NCBI GenBank assembly: GCA_028711905.1
Contig: JAQTRI010000112.1
Span: 1 to 9,635 of the forward strand
Direction: 5' to 3'
Length of the DNA stretch: 9,635 nucleotides
From: Candidatus Wallbacteria bacterium
GTDB taxonomy: Bacteria; Muiribacteriota; JAQTZZ01
Shown here: positions 1 to 7,245 of the stretch, piece after piece
How the letters are laid out: each line of letters opens with the position of its first letter
How positions within the stretch are numbered: the first letter of the stretch is position 1
Translations under genes and position numbers: made by a program
The notes under the pieces: generated by a model
The model's database searches: none
What the model saw: only the letters and a program-made list of their open reading frames with translations
What the model was told of the DNA's origin: nothing

Positions 1-2775
1 GCCGTGCGTGCTGAAACGCTTCACGACAGCAGCCAGACGCACAGATTGAATCTGGCCCGGGTGTTGTTGCAGATCATGAAAGAGATCGTCCGTGCAGGAG
101 GCAACGAGGAAAAACAGCTGGCTTTAGCTCATGATTTTCGTGATGCGTCCTCGGGAAATCCCCGGCTCATCCGCAAACAGCTTCGCAAGTATCATCTGCT
201 TGAAATGCCTGAGGAGTGGAATCAGCTTGCCTTTGACCACCATGTTCATGATGCCAACACCAAGGGGCGCAAATCACCCACCCACTTGATCATGGACGCC
301 TGGATCAAAGGGATCCGCTTTTTAGGAGTGATTTACTACAATGATGTCAAACCGGAAGCTGCATCCGAGCTTTTGGAAGCAGCCAATATTATGGGCATTG
401 ATGTGCGAATCGGCGTTGAGGTAAAGGCCCGGCTCCGCAACAAGTATGTCCAGCTCATCTGGTCCCCCCGCGGATTTCTCGACCGCAGGGACTTTCTGAG
501 CTTTCTGGAAGAGCCGGAAATAATGATGTTTCTTGCTCAGGGACAGGCTGTGGTTGAGTATGAGAAGAGGCATATCCTTGAGCTTTTAAAGATCTTTAAC
601 CGTGACCATCTTCCGGTGATCAATGATCAATTCGGTATTGCTGTTCCCCAGCTGACTGAAAAGGCTTTTCTGGATTCTGTAGGGTGCGGCCAGGCATCCT
701 TAGTTCACCTCGCAGAATATGCGCACCGGACAATTCTCACAAGCCTTAAGCAAAAAACAGAGGAATTGTCTGAGCAGTATAAAACAGCCTCTGCTGCAGA
801 GCAGGAAAGCATTAACAAGGTACTGGAGTCTTTCAACCAGCTCGATCCTGAGGCTCTTGTCGACAAGTACTTGCGCCCGGAAGTCAATCCCGGCATACCT
901 GATCCCGGGTGCCCTGCCGATAGCGATGATGTGCCGGAAATGCTTCGACTCGATCCCTCGGCAATGATCGACAAGCTTGAGAAACTGCCCTGCCGCTCCC
1001 GCATCACTCTAAACCCTTCCAACCTTTCTCCAGCGGATGTGCTGGAAGTGCTCTACGACGGTAAAGGGCGCGTTACGCACCTGGAAATCTTCAATTTAAA
1101 GGACTGGTCCCAGGGCCGCACACAGCACAGGCAGCTGATCAACAGGATACGCCTGGTGATCAACAGCGGTAATGTTGTTGAAGCCAAGCACATGGTCCGT
1201 GAAATTCTGGCTTCAGTCGAGGAGGGAGCACATGAAGGCGAAGACTTGGCAGCAGAGAAGATCAGGACTATTCTGAATAATTTGAAGACCTTACTGAGAT
1301 TTTACAGTGTGAGCAGATTGCGCAGCCGCCTTGGCAGCGACTCCATCGGACATTCGCGGCACGCTTATGGAATGGGTCTGGTTGTAGTGCCGACACTGCC
1401 GTGGCGGGCCAGGCGTGAGATCCGCCGTGATTCCAATCGTTTGCTGCCTGTAACAACTGTGGCCAGGCGGCATGTCATGACTGTTGAAACAGGCGAAATA
1501 TCTTCCTCCCGCGAAGTCCATACCAACCGGGATTTGACGGCTGAACCCTTTCTGCATGAAACCCGTTCCAGGGAAGTGAGCTGGTCGGTTGGACACAACA
1601 GCACAACCCTTGCCGGAGTTGGAAACATCGCCACTCTCAGCGGCAAACCTGAGCGGATCGACAATGGATTGTCTTTAGGGGTTTCAGGGACTGTCAGGCG
1701 TTACAACTGGTCCTGCTTCAGTCACATGAACTCAGGAGTCATGAACTTCGTCAAGATTGTGGCGGGCTTTCTGCCGGCGTTTTTAACATTTTACCTGACC
1801 AAGGACTGGTGGCTGCTGGCATATTTCGGGGCGTTGATCTGGTTTAGTATCACCGGTATCAGAAACATCCTGCAATCCGTTGTGGGAGGTGGCGGGCTGC
1901 GGCGCTCTCCGCTTTTAGGATGGAAAGATCTGGTTTCGTGGGGGCGTGTGGCTGATTCTCTGCTTTTTACAGGATTTTCCGTTCCGCTGTTGGATTTTTT
2001 GATAAAAGACCTTGTACTGGTGCGGAGCTTTGATATCACCACCACCACCAATCCGCTGGCACTCTATACTGGAATGGCTCTGGCCAACGGGGTTTACATT
2101 TCGAGCCACAACTTTTATCGCGGACTTCCGCTTGCGGCTGTTGTCAGCAATTTCTTCAGGACTGTGCTGTCCATCCCTGTAGCGCTGGGAATCAACTTTT
2201 TTATCCTGCGTCTGATGACTTTATCAGGTATTTCCGCAGAGGCTGGAATGGCAGACATTCAGCTCTGGGCTGCCATCATTTCCAAGACCGCCTCGGATTT
2301 TGTCGCAGCAATCATTGAGGGTACAGCCGATCGACAGCAGAATTTGTCGCAACGGAACATCGATTACGATGAAAAGCTCACCCAGGTCTACGATGTTTAT
2401 GGACTGCTGGAAGCGATGTTTCCTGAGCAGGATGTGCTGGACCTGCTTGATCAGCCCAAAGAACTTTTCCGTGAGCTCCATGAAAAAAATCCGGAATTGC
2501 TTCGCTATATTGTGATGGCCTCTCTGGATCTTCTCTATTTCTGGATGTACCAGCCGCGGGCCAGGAAGGTGCTGGTCAGGAAGATGGAGCACATGTCCGC
2601 TGACGAGAAAAAATTTCTCCTGCAGTCGCAGCAGGTGCTGAAACGGAAGCGCGTAATTTCTGAAATGCTGCTCAACGGCTTAGTCGGGAAGAGGTTTGAA
2701 AGGGCCCTGGCTTTTTATCTGTCTCACGCTGACCGGTATCTGCAGAATCTTTCCAAAGCCGCAGGACATTGTTAG
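1..2775 (+). CDS. PHP-like domain fused to a polytopic membrane domain; function unknown, probably 5'-partial
   Basis: The reading frame is open at the left edge; the first visible start is GTG at 4 with no visible ribosome site, so the true N-terminus may lie upstream. Residues are counted from that GTG (923 aa). Residues about 75-245 resemble a PHP metal-dependent phosphoesterase domain: Phe-Asp-His-His-Val-His at 77-82 gives the HxH motif, followed by Ser-Pro and an Ala/Gly-rich helix, and Gly-Val-Glu at 137-139 fits the later metal-binding Glu. The usual Asp-His of motif II is replaced by Tyr-Tyr-Asn-Asp (111-114), so activity is doubtful. Residues 430-575 are polar and Arg-rich. About six hydrophobic segments follow (roughly 579-600, 601-619, 652-672, 684-702, 710-737, 750-772), then a charged, helical tail of about 150 residues, probably cytoplasmic. 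I infer an inner-membrane protein with a cytosolic enzyme-like or sensor domain. It converges on the TPR gene, 37 bases away. The substrate is unknown, and I do not recognise a named family for the whole protein. Confidence 0.72.
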   Translation, partial: AVRAETLHDSSQTHRLNLARVLLQIMKEIVRAGGNEEKQLALAHDFRDASSGNPRLIRKQLRKYHLLEMPEEWNQLAFDHHVHDANTKGRKSPTHLIMDAWIKGIRFLGVIYYNDVKPEAASELLEAANIMGIDVRIGVEVKARLRNKYVQLIWSPRGFLDRRDFLSFLEEPEIMMFLAQGQAVVEYEKRHILELLKIFNRDHLPVINDQFGIAVPQLTEKAFLDSVGCGQASLVHLAEYAHRTILTSLKQKTEELSEQYKTASAAEQESINKVLESFNQLDPEALVDKYLRPEVNPGIPDPGCPADSDDVPEMLRLDPSAMIDKLEKLPCRSRITLNPSNLSPADVLEVLYDGKGRVTHLEIFNLKDWSQGRTQHRQLINRIRLVINSGNVVEAKHMVREILASVEEGAHEGEDLAAEKIRTILNNLKTLLRFYSVSRLRSRLGSDSIGHSRHAYGMGLVVVPTLPWRARREIRRDSNRLLPVTTVARRHVMTVETGEISSSREVHTNRDLTAEPFLHETRSREVSWSVGHNSTTLAGVGNIATLSGKPERIDNGLSLGVSGTVRRYNWSCFSHMNSGVMNFVKIVAGFLPAFLTFYLTKDWWLLAYFGALIWFSITGIRNILQSVVGGGGLRRSPLLGWKDLVSWGRVADSLLFTGFSVPLLDFLIKDLVLVRSFDITTTTNPLALYTGMALANGVYISSHNFYRGLPLAAVVSNFFRTVLSIPVALGINFFILRLMTLSGISAEAGMADIQLWAAIISKTASDFVAAIIEGTADRQQNLSQRNIDYDEKLTQVYDVYGLLEAMFPEQDVLDLLDQPKELFRELHEKNPELLRYIVMASLDLLYFWMYQPRARKVLVRKMEHMSADEKKFLLQSQQVLKRKRVISEMLLNGLVGKRFERALAFYLSHADRYLQNLSKAAGHC

Positions 2776-2812
2776 GGTATTTTGGAGAGTAAATCTTAGT
2801 GACTGAGCCTGT

Positions 2813-5398
2813 TCAGGGCACGGATTTTACACGATCGAGCGATTCCCTGGCAAACCCTGAGAGGGAGCTTTCGTCAGTGCAGAGTTCAAGTGTTTTCTGC
2901 CACTCTGACTTGGCCTTGATAATCAGACCCACTTCCTCGTAAGCATTGCCGAGATGATAATGGACATAAGGATCATTGTCGTTGATTTTCTGTAGTTTCT
3001 GCCAGACTGAAATAGCGTTTTCAAACATTTTTTTCTCGTAATAAATCAATCCGAGGTTGTACAGCGACACCTCATCGTCAGGGTTGACTGAGGCCGCGCT
3101 CTGGAACTTGTCAAGCGCGTTGTCGTAATCGTGATTGTCGTAATAGCACAATCCAAGACTGGTATGGGCGTAGACATCCTGGGGATTCAGCAGCGTCACC
3201 TGACGGAACAGACCGATGGCCTGGTCGAGCATGCCGAGTTTGCGATAACAGGTGGCTAAGGAGTATGCGACAAACTCGTCTTCAGGATTGATTTTATGGG
3301 CTTTTTCCAGCACTTCTCTGGCTTTCTTGAAATTACCGCGGCTCTTGAAAATATAACCGAGCCGGTACAATGCGTTGACCATGGATGGATTCAGGTCGAT
3401 TGCCCGTTCCAGTTCCAGAATCGCCCTGTCAGTGTCCCCTTTACGGAAATACACCTCGCCGAGTTCATAGTGGGCTTCGGCGTTACCGTCATCGAGATCC
3501 ACGAGCATTTCGAGCATGTTCTGCGCCTGTTCCGGCTGGGCGTTCAAACGGTAAGAAATGCCCAGTTCCAGCAGGATATCGCGTCTGGTGGGATTGACAT
3601 TCAGGCCGCAATTGAGAATGTGAAGAGCTTCATCGTAATTACCGGAATTTTTGTAATGACGCCCCAGTTCAAGGTAGGCCGTAATGTGTGTTGGCTTCAG
3701 GTGAACGGCCCGGTTCCACATGACAATGGCTGCGCAGGCATTACCCTGGTCGCGATATGCTTCGCCGAGAGCGACAATGGCCTCGATGTACTGGCTGTTG
3801 ATGGCCAGAGCCTTTTCCCATTCCTCAATGGCGCGCTGGATAAAGCCGTCTTCCTTGTAAGCCGTCCCCAGATTGTAGTGGGCTGCTGCGTCCTGCGGAT
3901 TGAGAAGAACGGCCTTTTTCCACTTGATGACCTTTTTGTCGAAGTGACCCGTCAGCTGGAAAAGGGTATCAAGATAGTACTGGGCGTATTTGTCTTCAGG
4001 GTTCAGGTCAAGAACCTTTTCATACTCGATCAGGGCTTCTGGAATCATACCGGCGTTGCGGTAGGCCGTGGCCAGTTCATAGTGGATTTCCGTGGAATCA
4101 GGGGACGAGGAGAGCCGGCTGCGAAGTTCATCGATTTCCTGTTTGAGAGCCTCGCTCTTCTTTTTCAGCTTGGCTTCATTTTCCTCGACTTCATAGCCTT
4201 TCGTGATGAGCCGCACCCGGACTTCATCGGCCTTTTTCCAGAACTCGATGGCTTTTTCATATTCGCCCTTGCTGTCGAAAATGTCACCCAGGGCATTATA
4301 TGCTTTGTAATATGATTCATCTAAGGAAGCAACGCGCTTGAATTCAAAAATTGCTTCAGTGACCATTCCTTTGGCCTTGTAAGTAAGCCCGAGGTAATAG
4401 TGGGCATCGACATTGGTCGGTTCGAGCTCAATTTCCAGCAGGAATTCACGGACTGCGGTATCCAGCATGTTTTTTTTGCGGTTCAGTTCGCCCAGGCTCA
4501 GGTGCAGAGACGGGTAGGTAGGTTGCTTTTTCAGTACGAACTGCAGCTCTGATTCGGCTTTGTCCAGCATGTCGCGGTGCAGATACGCCTGGCCCAGATA
4601 ATAATGAGCTTCAATGTTTTCGCCGGAGATGTTGATGGCTTTCTGCAGCTCGGCCAGGGCCTCTTCGTGGCGCCTGAGCTTGAGAAAAATCTTTCCCAGC
4701 ATGAGGTGGCCGTAAAAATAATTGCGGTCAAGCATCACTGCGAGACGGCTTTTTTTCTCGGCTTCACGGATCATTCCTTTGACATGATATGCCTCAGCCA
4801 GCATGTTGTATGCGTATGGATCCTCACGGTTGATGGAGATGGATTTTTTCAGTTCGGCAATGGCTGAGTCAACCTGATTGTGCTTGAGGTAAAGCTTGCC
4901 GATGCAGTAATGGGCGAAAGCATTGTAAGAGTTGATTTTCAGGGCTTTTTCAAAATTGATCTTCGAAAGATCGAACACACCTTTGTTATCGTATATACGG
5001 CCCAGGCTGATGTAGGCTGGTGCGTAAAGAGGGTTGATCTTCAGGGCCTGGTTGAAATAGAGTATCGCTTCATCGAAGTTGCCGCATTCCTGGTGCAGAG
5101 AACCGATGTTATAGTAAGCATAAAGGTAACGGTGGTTGTATTCGATGGCTTTTTTGAAGCACTCGATGGCTTTGTCGGTGTCTCCTTTGAACTTATGGCA
5201 CAAGCCAAGAAAATTATGACAGAAGGCGTCTGATGGGTTCCATTTCAGGGCCTGGTGAAAATGTCTGGTCGCTTCCTCAATGTTGCCCTTCATCTGGTAA
5301 GCCCGGCCAACATTGTAATGGGCCTGGGCATCGGAGGGATTGCGAATGATTTTCTGCTTTTCCTCCTTGATGATCTGGTCGAATTCGCGCCGGATCAT
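2813..5398 (-). CDS. Giant tetratricopeptide repeat (TPR) scaffold protein, 23 repeats
   Basis: This is an 861-residue protein made almost entirely of TPRs. From the ATG, repeats start at residues 23, 57, 91 and so on every 34 residues to 396 (11 repeats). A charged Lys/Glu-rich linker (397-434, probably coiled coil) follows, and then 12 more repeats run from 435 to 842 in the same period. Each repeat shows the TPR signature: small/aromatic residues, a Leu-Gly pair, Ala at the helix B turn, and often Asn-Pro at the end. There is no signal peptide, membrane segment or catalytic domain, so it is probably a cytoplasmic protein-protein interaction scaffold. The partner is unknown. I chose ATG at 5398 because GGGAGG lies 4 bases upstream; an in-frame TTG at 5401 is the alternative. 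The ATG overlaps the Nudix stop by one base (TGATG), which suggests translational coupling. O-GlcNAc-transferase-like enzymes also carry long TPR arrays, but no transferase domain is present here. Confidence 0.93.
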   Translation of the reverse strand: MIRREFDQIIKEEKQKIIRNPSDAQAHYNVGRAYQMKGNIEEATRHFHQALKWNPSDAFCHNFLGLCHKFKGDTDKAIECFKKAIEYNHRYLYAYYNIGSLHQECGNFDEAILYFNQALKINPLYAPAYISLGRIYDNKGVFDLSKINFEKALKINSYNAFAHYCIGKLYLKHNQVDSAIAELKKSISINREDPYAYNMLAEAYHVKGMIREAEKKSRLAVMLDRNYFYGHLMLGKIFLKLRRHEEALAELQKAINISGENIEAHYYLGQAYLHRDMLDKAESELQFVLKKQPTYPSLHLSLGELNRKKNMLDTAVREFLLEIELEPTNVDAHYYLGLTYKAKGMVTEAIFEFKRVASLDESYYKAYNALGDIFDSKGEYEKAIEFWKKADEVRVRLITKGYEVEENEAKLKKKSEALKQEIDELRSRLSSSPDSTEIHYELATAYRNAGMIPEALIEYEKVLDLNPEDKYAQYYLDTLFQLTGHFDKKVIKWKKAVLLNPQDAAAHYNLGTAYKEDGFIQRAIEEWEKALAINSQYIEAIVALGEAYRDQGNACAAIVMWNRAVHLKPTHITAYLELGRHYKNSGNYDEALHILNCGLNVNPTRRDILLELGISYRLNAQPEQAQNMLEMLVDLDDGNAEAHYELGEVYFRKGDTDRAILELERAIDLNPSMVNALYRLGYIFKSRGNFKKAREVLEKAHKINPEDEFVAYSLATCYRKLGMLDQAIGLFRQVTLLNPQDVYAHTSLGLCYYDNHDYDNALDKFQSAASVNPDDEVSLYNLGLIYYEKKMFENAISVWQKLQKINDNDPYVHYHLGNAYEEVGLIIKAKSEWQKTLELCTDESSLSGFARESLDRVKSVP

Positions 5399-5838
5399 CA
5401 ATCCTCCCAGAGGTTGCCGGAAATATGAAAGGGTGTGACAGCTTTGGTTTTTGCCAGCATGATGATTTTATCGGTAACTCTGGGATAAACTGTAATCGTT
5501 GAAAGTTCACACAAGGGAACAAACCGGACATCCGCAAGAATATGCTCCTGCCCGGGGGCAGGCGTCCCTGAGACCAGACGACCATGAAAAAACATGTGCA
5601 CTATGTGGCGGCCTTCCCCGCCGATGGTTTCACAGGTAAAAGCCAGATCCCCGGGTTCAATGACAACAGAGCACTCTTCAAGCACCTCCCTTTTCAAGGC
5701 AGCACAGAGCGTTTCGCCGAATTCAACGCCCCCGCCGGGAGGAAGCCAGTATTCCCTGTCGGTTTTTCTGTGTTTGACCAGAAGCACGGCTTCGTTCTGG
5801 AAAAGCAGCAGTCCGACCCTGATGCGCAAATTTTTCAT
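5398..5838 (-). CDS. Nudix hydrolase (MutT-like)
   Basis: The protein is 146 residues, a normal length for a single-domain Nudix enzyme. The Nudix box runs from Gly36 to Val58: Gly36, Glu42, then Arg50-Glu51 and Glu54-Glu55, which supply the Mg-binding acidic residues. The one departure is Ser57 where the consensus has Gly. The preceding Trp-Leu-Pro-Pro-Gly-Gly (31-36) is typical of the family. Nudix enzymes hydrolyse nucleoside diphosphates linked to another group X; the substrate cannot be read from the sequence. I chose ATG at 5838 because the Nudix fold begins right there and because a perfect TATAAT lies just upstream. The in-frame ATG at 5871 adds 11 residues but overlaps that -10 box, although it does have an AAGG upstream. 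The gene is the first of a two-gene operon with the TPR gene and is divergent from the efflux operon. Confidence 0.9.
   Translation of the reverse strand: MKNLRIRVGLLLFQNEAVLLVKHRKTDREYWLPPGGGVEFGETLCAALKREVLEECSVVIEPGDLAFTCETIGGEGRHIVHMFFHGRLVSGTPAPGQEHILADVRFVPLCELSTITVYPRVTDKIIMLAKTKAVTPFHISGNLWED
5403..5408 (-). promoter_or_regulatory. Ribosome binding site of the TPR gene
   Basis: Read on the minus strand the sequence is GGGAGG followed by ATTG and then ATG. It lies inside the last codons of the Nudix gene. It favours ATG 5398 over the TTG at 5401, which would be only one base from the purine stretch. Confidence 0.6.
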
Positions 5839-5869
5839 GTAACACCCCGGATAAGATTGGCCACAGTAC

Positions 5870-5898
5870 ATTATACCTTATTGATCTTTAGCGCTGTA
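5870..5898 (-). promoter_or_regulatory. Candidate promoter for the Nudix-TPR operon
   Basis: The minus strand carries a perfect TATAAT at 5875-5870. No good -35 box is present at 16-18 bases; the best match is only ACA of TTGACA, about 19 bases upstream, so the promoter may be weak or activator-dependent. A transcript starting about 7 bases downstream (near 5863) would exclude the ATG at 5871 and leave a leader of about 25 bases before the ATG at 5838. Confidence 0.4.
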
Positions 5899-5909
5899 GT
5901 GCATACCAT
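5881..5909 (+). promoter_or_regulatory. Candidate promoter for the RND efflux operon
   Basis: TTGATC (5881-5886) and TACCAT (5904-5909) are separated by exactly 17 bases. Each matches the sigma70 consensus at 4 of 6 positions. The site lies about 70 bases before the adaptor start and overlaps the upstream part of the opposing Nudix promoter, so the two may interfere or share control. It is a sequence match only. Confidence 0.35.
5891..5902. promoter_or_regulatory. Short near-palindrome, possible operator
   Basis: GCGCTGTAGTGC is a 12-base inverted repeat with one mismatched pair. It sits in the spacer of the forward candidate promoter and close to the -35 area of the reverse one, a good position for a repressor of an efflux operon. 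It is short enough to arise by chance, and no regulator gene is in view. Confidence 0.15.
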
Positions 5910-5962
5910 GAAGTCGCTTCTGCTGAACAGTGTACCCATGGAAAAACATTGAAATCCTGCGG

Positions 5963-5969
5963 TAAGGAG
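5963..5969 (+). promoter_or_regulatory. Ribosome binding site of the adaptor gene
   Basis: TAAGGAG lies 7 bases before ATG 5977, a near-ideal Shine-Dalgarno sequence and spacing. It fixes this start with good certainty. Confidence 0.75.
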
Positions 5970-5976
5970 TAGAAAT

Positions 5977-7242
5977 ATGAACGAAAACATCGGACAGGAA
6001 AGACAAGTTTCCTCTTCATTCCTGATTCGGGCGGTAAGATTCGGTCTGCCCGGCCTGGTAATTGTTGTGTCAGTGGCACTTTATTTTGCGATAGCCGGAT
6101 CTGGACCCAAACACAGCCGGCGAAGGGTGGAAGAACGGACCGTTATGGTGGAAATCATGCGCCCGGAAAGAGTTTCCCGCAGGGTGCAGATCAGCGCTAA
6201 CGGTATTGTGGTTCCATCGGTCCGGCTTGTTATGCAGGCCAGGGTCAATGGGGAAGTGTCCTGGGTCAGTCCGGAGCTGTCGCCAGGTGGGCGCGTGAAA
6301 TCAGGAGATCTTCTTCTCAGGATCGACCCTGTTGATTACCAGTTGTCTCTGGTTGAAAACCGGGCTAAGCTCGCCCAGGCGGAATACGCCTGCAAGCTCG
6401 AACTCGGGCAGCAGGAAGTGGCAAAACTCGAATGGAAGAAACTTCCCAACCAGGACAAAGCTACACAGCTTGAAAAAGAACTTACACTGCGCACTCCGCA
6501 TCTGAAAAAAGCTATGACTGAGCAGGAATCGGCTCAGGCTGGGCTGAAAAGGGCTGAGCTGAATCTGGAGCGTACTGAGATACGCACTCCCTTTAACGCG
6601 GTGGTGCTTGCCAGGGGAGTTGAAGCCGGTTCCCAGGCGACTACGCAAACCCAGCTGGCGGTTCTGGCAGGCACTGATGAATACTGGATCGATACTGCTG
6701 TTTCGGCGGACAAGCTGCAGTGGATCGAATTCCCGGTTGACGGTTCAAAAGGCTCTTCAGCAGAGGTTTCTCCATCAGGCCTGATCAGTGGTTCGGCTTC
6801 CTGGAACGGTGATGTCATCCGCCTTCTGCCCGGACTTGAGGAAAAGGGACGCTTAGCCAGATTGATCGTGAGGATTGCGAATCCCCTGGATTCCCAGCAT
6901 ATTCCCCTTCTGATCGACTCTTTTGTCAAGGTGCTGATCCAGGGAAAAATGCTGGACGGGTTGTTTGTTTTGCCCAGTAAAGCTGTTCACGATGGCAATA
7001 CGGTTTGGATCTACAGCAGCGAAGAAAAACTGGAATTCCGCACAGTCGAGGTTATGTGGAGCAATGCTGAATCAGTGACGGTAAGGAATGGGCTGAGCGA
7101 AACCGATACAGTGGTGCTTACCAATATTGCATCTCCCCTTCCGGGACTCAGGCTGAAGCTTCAATCCGGGTCAGGAGTGGAAACGCCCAGAACCGGTGAG
7201 CGCGAACCAGGGAAGAAAACGCGCGGAAGTACCGGGGGATAG
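5977..7242 (+). CDS. RND efflux periplasmic adaptor (membrane fusion protein, HlyD/AcrA type)
   Basis: This 421-residue protein links an inner-membrane RND pump to an outer-membrane channel. A single hydrophobic segment (about 22-41) after a short N-terminal tail anchors it. There is no lipobox Cys, so it is membrane-anchored rather than a lipoprotein. Residues 83-120 form the first half of the lipoyl (barrel-sandwich) domain, ending in Gly-Asp-Leu-Leu-Leu-Arg-Ile-Asp. Residues about 121-200 are a charged helical hairpin, and 200-231 the second lipoyl half with the typical Arg-Thr-Pro-Phe before a small/hydrophobic stretch. A beta-barrel and membrane-proximal domain follow (about 235-395), with Leu-Pro-Ser-Lys-Ala-Val at 332-337 matching the family's Pro-x-x-Ala-Val motif. 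The C-terminal 25 or so residues are polar and probably disordered. The gene ends 3 bases before the RND permease, so the two form an operon. The substrate is not readable. Confidence 0.9.
   Translation: MNENIGQERQVSSSFLIRAVRFGLPGLVIVVSVALYFAIAGSGPKHSRRRVEERTVMVEIMRPERVSRRVQISANGIVVPSVRLVMQARVNGEVSWVSPELSPGGRVKSGDLLLRIDPVDYQLSLVENRAKLAQAEYACKLELGQQEVAKLEWKKLPNQDKATQLEKELTLRTPHLKKAMTEQESAQAGLKRAELNLERTEIRTPFNAVVLARGVEAGSQATTQTQLAVLAGTDEYWIDTAVSADKLQWIEFPVDGSKGSSAEVSPSGLISGSASWNGDVIRLLPGLEEKGRLARLIVRIANPLDSQHIPLLIDSFVKVLIQGKMLDGLFVLPSKAVHDGNTVWIYSSEEKLEFRTVEVMWSNAESVTVRNGLSETDTVVLTNIASPLPGLRLKLQSGSGVETPRTGEREPGKKTRGSTGG
7234..7239 (+). promoter_or_regulatory. Ribosome binding site of the RND permease gene
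   Basis: GGGGGA lies 6 bases before ATG 7246 and overlaps the last codons of the adaptor gene. This fits tight translational linkage of adaptor and pump. Confidence 0.5.
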
Positions 7243-7245
7243 AAA

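Noticed and set aside
1268..1664. Three overlapping open frames on the minus strand inside the first gene.
   Set aside because: They overlap one another in different frames and sit inside one long continuous coding frame. GC-rich Arg codons explain them.
2038..2049. A run of four ACC codons (Thr repeat) in the membrane protein.
   Set aside because: It is too short to count as a microsatellite or phase-variation tract, and a change by one unit would not shift the frame.
2752..2786. TCCAAA and TTTGGA inverted repeat between the ends of the two convergent genes, as a possible terminator.
   Set aside because: The stem is only 6 pairs with a 23-base loop, AT-rich, and has no T-run after it. I see no convincing terminator in the 37-base gap, nor in CTGA/TCAG at 2813 and before.
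3296..4315. A 339-codon open frame on the + strand opposite the TPR gene.
   Set aside because: It lies fully antisense to a clear TPR protein. The repeated codon pattern of the TPR gene keeps the opposite frame open, and the translation shows no domain.
5839..5871. An 11-residue N-terminal extension of the Nudix protein starting at ATG 5871.
   Set aside because: The start codon overlaps the perfect -10 box and the added residues lie before the Nudix fold. It remains possible because AAGG precedes it.
5584..5952. A 122-codon open frame on the + strand over the Nudix gene and the promoter region.
   Set aside because: It is antisense to the intact Nudix box and has no recognisable product; it is a shadow frame.
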